Shown here in pieces: positions 17,550 to 25,994 of a stretch of 64,000 nucleotides of DNA. The stretch's first letter is position 1. Each line of letters opens with the position of its first letter. Under the pieces are notes generated by a model. It saw only the letters and a list, made by a program, of their open reading frames with translations, was not told the DNA's origin and did no database searches. Position numbers and translations under genes: made by a program. The DNA comes from Candidatus Saccharimonadota bacterium (lineage in GTDB: Bacteria > Patescibacteriota > Saccharimonadia > Saccharimonadales > Saccharimonadaceae). Location of the stretch: the NCBI GenBank assembly GCA_027312225.1, contig DAICXK010000004.1, positions 1-64,000 of the forward strand. Reading direction: 5' to 3'.

Positions 17550-17604
17550 GTCATGGCCTCCGGGCGGTACCGCTACGACAGCCAGTCGTATGTACCGCCC
17601 GGGG
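17550..17604 (+). terminator. Hairpin after the GC-rich surface-protein gene
   Basis: CCGGGCGGTAC and GTACCGCCCGG form an 11-bp stem just after the stop codon. No U tract follows, so it may act as a 3' stabiliser as much as a terminator. Confidence 0.5.
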
Positions 17605-17642
17605 TCATACCTTGGCAACAACTAAACAAACTGCACTTACAA

Positions 17643-17698
17643 CAGGGAGCTACTACTCCTGCTCGCAGCGTAAGCTCGCAGTCGAGGTTAGCTCCCTG
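17643..17698 (+). repeat. Second long hairpin at the right end of the GC-rich island
   Basis: CAGGGAGCTA pairs with TAGCTCCCTG, 10 bp, with further inner complementarity (CTCGCAG repeats). It lies between the GC-rich genes and the right inverted repeat, in a stretch with no gene. Confidence 0.5.
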
Positions 17699-17704
17699 CT
17701 AACC

Positions 17705-17737
17705 CATGTTTTGTAATAATCTGACTTGTATCGATCC
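17705..17737 (-). repeat. Right imperfect inverted repeat of the GC-rich island
   Basis: TGTAATAATCTGACTT is the exact reverse complement of the left copy. CGATCC follows outside and CATGT precedes inside. Base composition returns to the host type right after it. Confidence 0.65.
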
Positions 17738-17860
17738 AATTTTCCTTAACAATTAGGATTATGTTTCTCGCCTAAAGCGAGCCACTTTTGTTACTAACCT
17801 AGTGTTACAACTAAATTTACCCTATAAATTCTACATGTGGAGTGTAGAAAGGAGTGTGTT

Positions 17861-20263
17861 ATGAAAAAACTATTTGCCGCGCTAGCCAGCGCGCCAAAAC
17901 GAACTGCGGGATTGCTTACTATGCTTGCCGCGGCCGTTATCGTTCCCTCCGTCCTTTGGGCGTGGGGACCAGAACGACCAACCTATACATATGCGAAGCC
18001 TGCGCCGCATGTGACATTTAACTCAATTGTCGACAATCCAAGTGTTGGCGACGAGCGAAACTTTGTTCGCATCCGCGAAGTTGCAAACGGAACAAATTTC
18101 CGTGACGACGTGAGCCTACAAGCAGGAAAAACCTACGAAGTGATGGTATTCTATCACAACAATGCTGCCGCTAACTTAAACGAAAGCGGCAAAGGTATTG
18201 CAAAAGATGTAACAGCACGCGTCCAGATGCCTGGACGTTTGGCTGCCGGTGAAACCGCTACTATTACCGGTTTCATCAGCGCATCAAATGCAACACCACA
18301 GACTGTATGGGATAACGCTCGAGCTACTACATCTGATGCAGTAGCCCTTCGTTACGTACCTGGATCTGCGAAGATTGCAAGTAGCAACGGTGCTGTCAAT
18401 GGAAGCGCCCTCTCAAGTAATCTTCTAACAAGTGGTGTCAAGCTTGGATATAACAAACTTGATGGTACGCTTCCTGGCTGTAACGAATACTCCGGTTACA
18501 TTACGTATCGATTTGTCGTTGACAAGCCAGATTTCACCCTTGATAAGCAAGTTAGTGTTGATGGTGGTAAGACTTGGACTGAATCTGCAAAGACAACTCC
18601 AGGTAGCACCATCCAATACCGCTTGATTTACAAGAACACTGGTACAGTCCAGCAAGACAATGTCATCCTAAAGGATGAATTACCTGCTGGTGTTACATAT
18701 GTCCCTGGTAGCAGTCAGATTGCGAACGCAAAAACTGGCGGTGTCTACAAGAGCACCGTTGATGGCATCACCGGATCGGGTGGCTACAAGATTGGATCGT
18801 TTACCCCTGGAAGCAATAACTATTTCAAATTTAGCGCTAAGGTCGGGGCAAACAGCACCCTTGCAAAGTGTGGCGACAATAAGCTCACCAACAAGGTGAT
18901 TGCCTACACCGAAAACGGTAGCAAAAGCGATACTGCCGATGTTACTGTTCCAAAAGACTGTCCACCAACACCAAAGTATACCTGTGACAGTCTCACCGTA
19001 AAGAAGTTGGAACGAACCAAGTTCGAGTTCACTACTGCTTACACGGTTGAGAACGCAACGTTCAAACACGTTACCTACGTCGTTAAGAACGCTGCTGGCA
19101 CCGAAGTATACCGTGGCCAAAACCGTGTATTTACTACCGAAACGGTTGGTACATACACTGTTGAAGCGTTTGTTACCGTCACAGTAAACGGTACCGACAA
19201 GACAGTTACCAGTGCAAAATGTAAGGGTACCTTTGAAGTGACCAAAAAGCCTGTCGAACCAAAGCCAGGTGTTACAATCACCAAAAAGGTAAATGGCGAA
19301 GACCGAAAGACCGTTGCCATTAACCAAGAGTTCACGTATCAGTTGACTGTAAAGAATACTGGTAACGTTACTCTTACAAACGTAAAAGTAACCGATGCTG
19401 CACCTGCCGGCGTACAGTTTATTTCTGCCGACAAGGGCGTCATCTCAAACAACGCGTGGAGCTACACGATTCCAGAACTTAAGGTTGGCGAAAGTATTAA
19501 CTTTGCTATCAAGGCAAAAGCAACCAAGTCAAATCTTACAGGCATCAAGAACACTGCATGTGTTGATGCACCGCAAGTTCCTGGAACCCCAGACGACTGT
19601 GATGATGCAACGATTGTCGTACCACCAACACCTGTACCTGGCGTGAAGATCGACAAGAAGGTTGATGGTGTCGAGCACAAGAAGGTAACCGTAAATCAAG
19701 AGTTTACCTACCAAATTGTTGTTCGTAACACTGGCACGATGGACCTCAAGGATGTAAAGGTATCTGATAATGCACCTGCGCATGTTCAGTTTGTCTCTGC
19801 TAATGCAGGAACCATCGCTGATAACAAGTGGAACCATGTAATCCCAGAACTTAAGGTTGGCCAAAGCGTCAGCTTTGCTATCAAAGCGAAAGTAACTAAG
19901 GAAGTAGAAGGTGTCATTACTAACACTGCATGTGTTGATGCGCCGCAAGTTCCCGGTACTCCAGATGACTGCGATGATGCAACAGTCGAAGTTCCAAAAA
20001 CACCTACCCCACCTGTCGATGAAGACATCAAGGTATGTGATCTTGAGACAAAGACAATCATCACTATCAAGAAGTCTGAGTTTGACGAGACCAAGCACAC
20101 CGAAGACCTTTCAGAGTGTGCTGAAGCCCCAACCCCAGAAGTTCCAACCGAGCTACCAACAACTGGTCTCTCTGAAGGAATCATGGCGTTCGCAGGACTT
20201 GGCTCGTTGGCACTTAGCGTTACTTACTACGCTATCAGCCGCCGAAGCCTTGGCAACCTATAA
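17861..20263 (+). CDS. LPTTG-anchored surface protein with DUF11 repeats
   Basis: Large secreted protein (about 800 aa). A Lys-rich signal peptide comes first, then a unique N-terminal domain (about 30-215), a DUF11-type domain (about 220-330), an Ig/PKD-like region (about 370-460), two near-identical DUF11 repeats (about 468-590 and 591-715), a Pro/Thr linker, and the sortase signal LPTTG with a hydrophobic helix and RR tail. GAAAGGAG precedes the ATG at 17861; the track start lies upstream of that SD. A sortase should attach it to peptidoglycan or a pilus, and a role in attachment to another cell is plausible. A strong terminator follows. Confidence 0.9.
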   Translation: MKKLFAALASAPKRTAGLLTMLAAAVIVPSVLWAWGPERPTYTYAKPAPHVTFNSIVDNPSVGDERNFVRIREVANGTNFRDDVSLQAGKTYEVMVFYHNNAAANLNESGKGIAKDVTARVQMPGRLAAGETATITGFISASNATPQTVWDNARATTSDAVALRYVPGSAKIASSNGAVNGSALSSNLLTSGVKLGYNKLDGTLPGCNEYSGYITYRFVVDKPDFTLDKQVSVDGGKTWTESAKTTPGSTIQYRLIYKNTGTVQQDNVILKDELPAGVTYVPGSSQIANAKTGGVYKSTVDGITGSGGYKIGSFTPGSNNYFKFSAKVGANSTLAKCGDNKLTNKVIAYTENGSKSDTADVTVPKDCPPTPKYTCDSLTVKKLERTKFEFTTAYTVENATFKHVTYVVKNAAGTEVYRGQNRVFTTETVGTYTVEAFVTVTVNGTDKTVTSAKCKGTFEVTKKPVEPKPGVTITKKVNGEDRKTVAINQEFTYQLTVKNTGNVTLTNVKVTDAAPAGVQFISADKGVISNNAWSYTIPELKVGESINFAIKAKATKSNLTGIKNTACVDAPQVPGTPDDCDDATIVVPPTPVPGVKIDKKVDGVEHKKVTVNQEFTYQIVVRNTGTMDLKDVKVSDNAPAHVQFVSANAGTIADNKWNHVIPELKVGQSVSFAIKAKVTKEVEGVITNTACVDAPQVPGTPDDCDDATVEVPKTPTPPVDEDIKVCDLETKTIITIKKSEFDETKHTEDLSECAEAPTPEVPTELPTTGLSEGIMAFAGLGSLALSVTYYAISRRSLGNL
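19264..20000 (+). repeat. Tandem duplication encoding two DUF11 domains
   Basis: Two consecutive units of about 369 nt share long identical stretches of protein such as NTACVDAPQVPGTPDDCDDA and NQEFTYQ. The copies differ mainly at synonymous and loop positions. A candidate site for repeat-number variation between strains. Confidence 0.8.
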
Positions 20264-20310
20264 CCCGAGTCTGACCGCTCCTCACTGTTTAGCGATCAGC
20301 TCGACACATC

Positions 20311-20345
20311 AATACCCCCTGTTTGTATAGCAGGGGGTATTTTTG
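20311..20345 (+). terminator. Rho-independent terminator after the surface protein gene
   Basis: AATACCCCCTG, a 9-nt loop, CAGGGGGTATT and a T run. The downstream small gene has its own -10 box immediately after. Confidence 0.85.
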
Positions 20346-20361
20346 CTATTATAGTTTTATT

Positions 20362-20583
20362 ATGGCGAAGCAGAAGAAAAAGCGTAACAAAAAATACAGC
20401 GGCTCGGATGCCGCTATGACTCGCCCATCAATCACACGAGTCGAGGCCGTACAGCGCAGCAACATTGGTCAATGGTGGCACGATCATAAACGCATTACCA
20501 AACCTCTTCTTATTGCTGGCGCCGTCATCCTACTTATCGTCTGGCTTATCATCGAGCTGATTCGCATCATCGCGAACGCGTAG
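20362..20583 (+). CDS. Small basic single-pass membrane protein, 73 aa
   Basis: MAKQKKKRNKKYSG begins a strongly basic cytoplasmic N-terminus. A membrane helix (LLIAGAVILLIVWLIIELI) ends the protein, so it is tail-anchored. TATAGT lies 6 nt before the ATG, which fixes the start and suggests leaderless expression. Its last 54 bases overlap the convergent histidine-kinase gene. Function unknown. Confidence 0.7.
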   Translation: MAKQKKKRNKKYSGSDAAMTRPSITRVEAVQRSNIGQWWHDHKRITKPLLIAGAVILLIVWLIIELIRIIANA

Positions 20584-22725
20584 CCGTTCGAGTGGCAAAC
20601 GAAACCCAAAGGTGCTCCCCTTGCCTTCAACTGATGAAAATACCACCGATCCACCATGTTCCGTGATGACTCGTTTTGCAAGGTACAATCCTACGCCTGT
20701 ACCATCAGGCCGCTGTTTACGAGCATTCGAAGCCCGGTAAAACTTTGTAAATAACCGTGCCTGCTCTTCTTCTGGAACTCCGATGCCAGTATCTTTCACC
20801 TGCAGTACGACATCCTCGCCCTCAACCTCTAGCGATACCTTAATCTCCGTGCCTGGACGCGAATAATAAAGAGCATTATCCGAAAAGTTCATGATTACCT
20901 GGCGGATCTTCCCTTCATCAAGCAGTAGCTTTGGAAGCGACTGTGGTTTCTTGTATCGGAATGCCAAGTCTCGCCCACTCGCACTTATCTTCAAGCTATC
21001 TAGTTCCTGTCCGACCACTTTTGCAAGATCGACCGGGCGCTTGTCAATTGCAAACGTACCCGTCTGCAGGCGCGACACGTTAAGGAAATCGTTGATGAGA
21101 TGAACCATACGTTCGCTACTGACAAATGCCTCCGTCAAAAACTTTCTCTGCATCGGTGTAATCTCTCCTGCGTCACCCTCAAGAATCATATCGACATAGC
21201 CCTTGATACTCGTAAGTGGCGTGCGGAGCTGATGGCTTGCCATACTAATAAACTCGTCCTTCGCCTCATCAAGTTTGCGTAGCTGAGCGTTACTAAGACG
21301 CAATTCTTTCGTCGCCTCGTTAACGCGCTGTTGTAGCGTTTCGTTCAGTTCGCGGATCTCTTCAACTGATAGCGCATTCTGAATTGCAATCACCAATTCA
21401 TCGGCAACTGTTTCAAGTACCTCACGGTCACGACGCATGTATCGTCCCGATTGGTGCTCGTCCAGAAATACATACCCTAGGATACCGTCTGCCTGCTTAA
21501 GAGGGAGTACCAATTGCGCTCGATGCGAGACAAGGAACCTCTCGAGCTCATTGTCCCCTGCCAAGCTTATTTCATTACGATCAATGAGTAGCGTCCGAGC
21601 TTGCTTTACCCTCTCATCAAGCCATCTTAAATCCTGAAGAGGGACAGGTGAACGCCTGCGTTTACCCGATGCCACCATCTCATCCCCACGATAGACTAGG
21701 ATAACAACACCTTTGGACTTTAGGGTTGTTGCAAAAAGTGTCGCCATATTATTAAGCAGCTTGTGAAGCTCTGTTGTTTTTGTTAACGCTGCGCTTACCT
21801 GACGGTAGAATTGTTCGCGATGATACTGATGCCGATAAAATATCTGATTGGTGACACTGTCAAAGAAGCGCTTGATCGGCTGGAACGCGAATACAAGACA
21901 AAGCATAATAACCACATTAACGTTGTACTGCACGGAGGTTACTTCATCAGGCAATAACCACGTCGAAATCGCCGTCAGAGCAACCACATAGATGCCTGCT
22001 AAGGTAGCAAGAGTGCCGGTGTAGGCAAGTGTCCGTGCCACCGTCTGCCGAATATCAAACAACCCGTATCGCATAATCGCTACATAGACAATTGGCACAA
22101 ATACGAGCAGCCCTAGCGGGCCGATCCATATCAAATGGTAGTTTCCAAGACCTGGCAACACAAGGTTGTACAACATGCCGATTACCCCTGCAGATGCGTA
22201 CGCCCAAAACAGATAGTTCATTCGGGCGCGCTGTTTTGTCCGCGTGCGTGCAATAGAGCGGTATAGCAGCGTCACGCCGACCACGTAATACAGCGCAAAA
22301 TAGATAATATACCAGATGTACAACGCAGGATTTAATTCAGCAGTGTTCTGGCCCCCAACCGAGACCCCCGGCAACAACACCTCTGGGAGTAACCAAAGGC
22401 ATACCGCCCAGGCAAAGAACGGCAGACTCACCCAGGCAACAAAAGATTGCCTGGGAGCTTCTTGTTTATACGCCGTATAACCCAATAGAAACGCTGCAAG
22501 CGCAATCAGAGCGGCAGCAATGTAATACGCCGAAGCCGCAGCTACCAAGGTCGTTTCAGACGTAGCCGCCAGAAACAAGGCGACACCAAATGCCCAAGCC
22601 GAAGTACCAATCGTCGTCATCAAAAAGAAGCGCGCTTCGGGAATCCGTCCCCACTGGGGGATCGATAACGCACCCAAAGCAAGTGACAACGCACCTGCGA
22701 CCAGTAGCCCCACCTCTATCAACAT
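20530..22725 (-). CDS. Membrane sensor histidine kinase (7-8 TM, GAF-like, HisKA, HATPase)
   Basis: 731 aa. About eight hydrophobic segments fill residues 1-270 (7TM-histidine-kinase-like sensor). A GAF-like region (about 310-450) and a coiled coil follow, then the HisKA box ASHQLRTPLTSIKGY with the phospho-accepting histidine, and HATPase N, G1 and G2 boxes (NFSDNALYYS, VKDTGIGVP, GTGVGLYLAK). No receiver domain is attached; the single-domain regulator at 23890 is the likely partner. The ATG starts just after the stop of the methyltransferase-like gene, so they share a transcript. Confidence 0.92.
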   Translation of the reverse strand: MLIEVGLLVAGALSLALGALSIPQWGRIPEARFFLMTTIGTSAWAFGVALFLAATSETTLVAAASAYYIAAALIALAAFLLGYTAYKQEAPRQSFVAWVSLPFFAWAVCLWLLPEVLLPGVSVGGQNTAELNPALYIWYIIYFALYYVVGVTLLYRSIARTRTKQRARMNYLFWAYASAGVIGMLYNLVLPGLGNYHLIWIGPLGLLVFVPIVYVAIMRYGLFDIRQTVARTLAYTGTLATLAGIYVVALTAISTWLLPDEVTSVQYNVNVVIMLCLVFAFQPIKRFFDSVTNQIFYRHQYHREQFYRQVSAALTKTTELHKLLNNMATLFATTLKSKGVVILVYRGDEMVASGKRRRSPVPLQDLRWLDERVKQARTLLIDRNEISLAGDNELERFLVSHRAQLVLPLKQADGILGYVFLDEHQSGRYMRRDREVLETVADELVIAIQNALSVEEIRELNETLQQRVNEATKELRLSNAQLRKLDEAKDEFISMASHQLRTPLTSIKGYVDMILEGDAGEITPMQRKFLTEAFVSSERMVHLINDFLNVSRLQTGTFAIDKRPVDLAKVVGQELDSLKISASGRDLAFRYKKPQSLPKLLLDEGKIRQVIMNFSDNALYYSRPGTEIKVSLEVEGEDVVLQVKDTGIGVPEEEQARLFTKFYRASNARKQRPDGTGVGLYLAKRVITEHGGSVVFSSVEGKGSTFGFRLPLERLRVRDDANQLDDKPDDK

Positions 22726-22726
22726 A

Positions 22727-23842
22727 CTATTCCTCTGGCTTCCTTAACTGATAAATTGCATACGCCCCGTCATCAGGGCAGTAAACATCCAGTTCACCGT
22801 CAAGTTGTGCATCATCAAATATCTGGACCATTTCTTCAATCGAACGTGGCTTGATATGCGGCCACTGAATGACATCAAGCGTAAATGCAAGTTGAGGATG
22901 GGATTTGAGCATATTTCCTATCACTAGGATACCACCGGGACGGACCAATTCGTATGAATTCTGCAAGAACGTTCGAGCTCCTGCTAACTTGGTCTTCGTT
23001 TTAATGACGTTGCCATACGTATATGGCCAGTCATCAGCCTTAAGATATTCAACCAGCCCTACCGCATCGACCACATCAAACTGTCCTGCAGGAAGATGCT
23101 TCTGGCGCAGCGTACGAGATAATGCGTTTGAGGCAAAATCATGCATCCGCCTGCCAGTATCGGACCTCGTCATTCCCCGCAAACGCAAGATATTCATATT
23201 CATCGTTTCTAGCGACCCAGCCAAACCAGCCGTTGCTGCATATTCCTCGGCCAACCGCAACGCTTCTTGGTCTTTATCAACCAGTGTCATACGTGGCGTC
23301 ACACCGTGCTCTGAGGTAAGATTCCTTGCCGTCGCAATAATAGGTTGCGCGGCCCCAGATGCCAAGCTTAACCACTCCACCTGCCTATCATGACGTACCG
23401 ACTCGTCTGTCAGCAGTTCACCCACGACTGCGGCTCGGCTGCGAATACCCCTACCATCAGTGATATTACGGAACCAATCCCCCAACAAGGGATGAAGCGG
23501 TTTACCATTAGCAAGCGTTTCTTTGGACGGATCATACAATGAGTCCAGCGCGGCAGCGGTTGGCACAAGGTCAAGCCAGTCATTGAACGTTGGCAACCTG
23601 TCGATCAATGCTCGTGTGGCTGGATTACCCACACGATCAATTGCGTTCAAACGTTTACGCGCAAAATCCGTTTGCGTATGTCCGTAGTGGGCCAGCCCTT
23701 GATCGGCCAATTCTTCAAGAGCATTATTTACTTCCTCAAATGAATCCGAAACAAACGGGTCATCATACGTGAATTCATGCACTCGGTAATCGCGCGGCAC
23801 ATAGTGGTCGTAATGTACACGCTCGGTAGAATTGGCTTTCAT
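22727..23842 (-). CDS. SAM-dependent methyltransferase-like protein
   Basis: 371 aa. The central region has a Rossmann-type methyltransferase layout: VEWLSLASGAAQPIIATA (motif I position), RMTLVDKDQEAL (acidic end of beta 2), FDVVDAVGLVEYL (motif IV) and GGILVIGNM (motif VI). The N-terminal 130 residues are helical and unassigned. The start at 23842 lies 7 nt behind TATAGT; the track ORF extends into the divergent response-regulator gene. Its cotranscription with a histidine kinase is unusual and its substrate is unknown. Confidence 0.7.
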   Translation of the reverse strand: MKANSTERVHYDHYVPRDYRVHEFTYDDPFVSDSFEEVNNALEELADQGLAHYGHTQTDFARKRLNAIDRVGNPATRALIDRLPTFNDWLDLVPTAAALDSLYDPSKETLANGKPLHPLLGDWFRNITDGRGIRSRAAVVGELLTDESVRHDRQVEWLSLASGAAQPIIATARNLTSEHGVTPRMTLVDKDQEALRLAEEYAATAGLAGSLETMNMNILRLRGMTRSDTGRRMHDFASNALSRTLRQKHLPAGQFDVVDAVGLVEYLKADDWPYTYGNVIKTKTKLAGARTFLQNSYELVRPGGILVIGNMLKSHPQLAFTLDVIQWPHIKPRSIEEMVQIFDDAQLDGELDVYCPDDGAYAIYQLRKPEE

Positions 23843-23889
23843 AATCCTTACTATACCGTAACGGTGATAATTCGTGCTATACTTTAGCC

Positions 23890-24267
23890 ATGACAAAGAT
23901 AGCCATTATCGAAGATGACGCCGTCATCAATCAGATGTACCGCATGAAATTTGAAGCAGCGGGCTTTCACGTTGAGGTAGCAGATAATGGTGTCCGTGGC
24001 GTTGCCATGGTTGCAGCTTTTAAACCTGACATTATCCTTCTTGATATCGGTATGCCAGAAATGCAAGGCGACGAAGCACTGGCCGAAATTCGTAAGGATC
24101 CTGCCAGCAAAAATACCCCTGTTATTATCCTCACAAACCTTGGCGAGGAAGAGGCCCCAAAGACTCTGCGTGGCCTCGGCATTCATAGTTACATCGTCAA
24201 AGCCGACCTGACCCCCCGACAAGTCGTTGCACGCGTCAAAGACGCATTGGGACTGACCGAGGAGTAG
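23890..24267 (+). CDS. Single-domain response regulator (CheY-like)
   Basis: 125 aa receiver with the acidic pocket (IIEDDA), the phospho-acceptor aspartate (IILLDIGMP), a threonine (ILTN) and lysine (YIVKAD). No output domain, so it acts by protein contact. It is divergent from the methyltransferase-kinase pair with only 47 bp between starts. TATACT lies 6 nt before the ATG. Probably phosphorylated by the adjacent kinase. Confidence 0.92.
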   Translation: MTKIAIIEDDAVINQMYRMKFEAAGFHVEVADNGVRGVAMVAAFKPDIILLDIGMPEMQGDEALAEIRKDPASKNTPVIILTNLGEEEAPKTLRGLGIHSYIVKADLTPRQVVARVKDALGLTEE

Positions 24268-24275
24268 TTTTAATT

Positions 24276-25094
24276 TTACTGGTTGTTTTTCTCGGCGACT
24301 CTTCGTGCTGCCGTAATGACGTTATCTAGCAGCGCCGCAATAGTAAGCGGACCCACGCCACCCTTGTTTGGCGTAATGGTAATATCATCACGCTCGCGAA
24401 CCCGCGGATCAATATCGCCAATCACCACGCCCTCTTCGCTGGCAGTACCAGCATCTACAAGTACTGCATCCGCCTTTACCATGTCAGGCGTAATCAGACG
24501 CGGCACACCAGTTGCCGTTACAATCACGTCATGCTGGCGCAGCTGCTGACCCATACCAGTATGCGAGCTGTTGTAGACGGTGACATTATAGTTACTTGCC
24601 TTCCACATGCGTGCTAATGGCGCACCAACAAGCCTTCCCTCACCGACAATTGCAATACTCTTGCTGGCTAGATCAACACTGTAGGCCGCCAACAGCCAAC
24701 TGATTGCAATCGGTGTTGCGGGGTCAAAAGCTGGGGCGGGGCCAAGGCCGTCAACATCTTTATCGGACGAGACGCGCGCCAATACTTCATCAGTTACCGT
24801 CTGGTCTTCAAGCGGTAATTGGATGATGATACCGTGAACATCATCACGTCCGTTGAGTGTGTCGATCGTCGCCAACACCTCGCCCGAAGAGACTTTGTGT
24901 AGTTCAAACTCAACAAGGATATCTTCGGCATACCGCCCCTTTAAACGAACATACGTGTCAATGACGGGGTTATCGATCGTTTGCACGACAGCAAGACGCG
25001 GAATAACCTTCCACTGTTGACGGAGGTTGCGAACTTGTTTCGCCTGGCGTTCTTTCACAAACAGCGCGATGTCTGATCCATTGAGTAGTTTCAT
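24276..25094 (-). CDS. folD: Bifunctional methylenetetrahydrofolate dehydrogenase/cyclohydrolase FolD
   Basis: Interconverts 5,10-methylene-, methenyl- and 10-formyl-THF using NADP. The catalytic YVRLK motif (tyrosine and lysine), GIIIQLPLED, the nucleotide-binding GEGRLVGAPLARMW and the C-terminal TPNKGGVGPLTIAALLDN are conserved. 272 aa is slightly short but complete. TACACT lies 7 nt upstream of the ATG. With glyA at 39-40 kb it supplies one-carbon units. Confidence 0.95.
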   Translation of the reverse strand: MKLLNGSDIALFVKERQAKQVRNLRQQWKVIPRLAVVQTIDNPVIDTYVRLKGRYAEDILVEFELHKVSSGEVLATIDTLNGRDDVHGIIIQLPLEDQTVTDEVLARVSSDKDVDGLGPAPAFDPATPIAISWLLAAYSVDLASKSIAIVGEGRLVGAPLARMWKASNYNVTVYNSSHTGMGQQLRQHDVIVTATGVPRLITPDMVKADAVLVDAGTASEEGVVIGDIDPRVRERDDITITPNKGGVGPLTIAALLDNVITAARRVAEKNNQ

Positions 25095-25123
25095 CTGTAC
25101 CAGTGTAACAAATCAGTCATATA

Positions 25124-25153
25124 TTGACAAATGTCCAATATATGTGCTATAAT
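25124..25153 (+). promoter_or_regulatory. Promoter of tRNA-Lys
   Basis: TTGACA, 18-nt spacer, perfect TATAAT. The leader before the tRNA contains the small hairpin AGGTGTA-TT-TACACCT. Confidence 0.8.
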
Positions 25154-25216
25154 CAAAAGATAGAGTAGGTGTATTTACACCTATCCTAGGTTTTGATATA
25201 CTTTTTAAGTGTTTAC

Positions 25217-25293
25217 GGGCCATTAGCTCAGCTGGTTAGAGCACCTGCCTCTTAAGCAGGGTGTCCTGAGTTCAAGTCTCAGATGGCCCTCCA
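25217..25293 (+). tRNA. tRNA-Lys (CTT), integration target of the cassette array
   Basis: Full cloverleaf: GGGCCAT acceptor, anticodon arm CCTGC-CTCTTAA-GCAGG (CTT), T arm GAGTTCAAGTCTC, acceptor ATGGCCC, then T and CCA. The discriminator is T, while the five other non-His tRNAs in the window have A. The last 11 bases (ATGGCCCTCCA) recur in whole or part at seven downstream sites up to 35722, consistent with a 3' end repeatedly rebuilt by integrating DNA. Confidence 0.95.
25283..25293 (+). repeat. Site A: attachment core within tRNA-Lys
   Basis: ATGGCCCTCCA, the acceptor 3' strand plus CCA. The same core or its CCCTCCA part recurs at sites B-H. Confidence 0.8.
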
Positions 25294-25333
25294 AGGTAAA
25301 AAGTCCTGTCGTAAGATAGGGCTTTTTACTTTG
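25292..25333 (+). terminator. tRNA-Lys terminator, stem beginning in the CCA tail
   Basis: CAAGGTAAAAAGTCCT pairs with AGGGCTTTTTACTTTG (two G-U). The 5' arm starts with the CA of CCA. Confidence 0.75.
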
Positions 25334-25435
25334 AAATAATCAAGTTGTTATGACTGACATATGGATACATTGAACCCAACCCAAATCTGCAACTGATTAC
25401 ATTACTCTTGCACGACAGCTTACTGCAATCATAAT

Positions 25436-25467
25436 AAAATATCGCTCAAAAAAATGAGCGATATTTT
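25436..25467 (-). terminator. Terminator of the ECF-sigma operon
   Basis: AAAATATCGCTCA and TGAGCGATATTTT form a 13-bp stem usable on both strands. It lies just 3' of the minus-strand 25486 gene. Confidence 0.8.
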
Positions 25468-25485
25468 GTCAGCGCAAGCGATGTT

Positions 25486-25935
25486 TTATCGGCTTCTACC
25501 GTAACCACCTTGGTGGCCACCTTCACCACTACCCCATTCATGGTCAGCTGAGTTTGCCGCGTGACGTTTTTCGCGCTCCGCAAGACGTTCCGTAATTTGT
25601 TCGGTAGTAAGTCCACGCGCTTCCCAGCGAGCTTTCGCGGCTGCTTCCATCTTTGTTCGAAAGTCCTCTTCGGTCATGCCTTTTTCTTTGGCAATTTGCG
25701 ACATTGTTTTAGTTTCGAGTGCGGTTTGTAGTTCTTCGACCGTCATACCGACTACACCAGCTCGTGATTCGAGTGATGCCTGGCGACCACCACCGTATCC
25801 TCTCCCACTGCCATTATACGACTGAACACCAGCTTGATTGCTAGTGCTATTTTGCGCAGCGACATTTAGGCTAGTGGCGCCAGCTACACCCACAACGGCG
25901 AGCACTGCGATACTTGCGATCAATATTTTATTCAT
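25486..25935 (-). CDS. Secreted Gly/His-rich helical protein (YckD/DUF2680-like)
   Basis: 149 aa. A signal peptide (KILIASIAVLAVVGVAGATSLNVAAQ) is followed by a Gly-rich segment, a helical hairpin with the MTVEELQTALETKTMSQIAKEKG pattern seen in DUF2680/YckD-type proteins, and a His/Gly-rich tail. GGAG-type SD before the ATG. Third gene of an operon with an ECF sigma factor and a membrane protein, so probably an envelope-stress effector or periplasmic sensor. Confidence 0.75.
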   Translation of the reverse strand: MNKILIASIAVLAVVGVAGATSLNVAAQNSTSNQAGVQSYNGSGRGYGGGRQASLESRAGVVGMTVEELQTALETKTMSQIAKEKGMTEEDFRTKMEAAAKARWEARGLTTEQITERLAEREKRHAANSADHEWGSGEGGHQGGYGRSR

Positions 25936-25994
25936 ATTACAAATCTCCTTTTTTAACTTATGTTTGCATATGTAGTACTACAATAGACGCAATA

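Larger units (their letters stand above)
14796..17737. mobile_element. Putative transposase-less GC-rich island bounded by about 34-bp inverted repeats
   Basis: The segment between the inverted repeats holds a structured leader and two co-oriented GC-rich genes (15153 and 15940), with hairpins at its right end, and no recombinase or transposase. Base composition changes abruptly inside the repeats. I infer a non-autonomous mobile unit, or a module moved by an enzyme encoded elsewhere. No target-site duplication was found by eye outside the repeats. Confidence 0.45.

Noticed and set aside
18680-19327. 215-aa minus-strand ORF
   Set aside because: Antisense shadow of the surface protein; Cys/Phe/Trp-rich product is implausible.
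22727-23896. Longer start of the methyltransferase-like gene at 23896
   Set aside because: It would overlap the divergent response-regulator start and both promoters; ATG 23842 sits 7 nt behind TATAGT.
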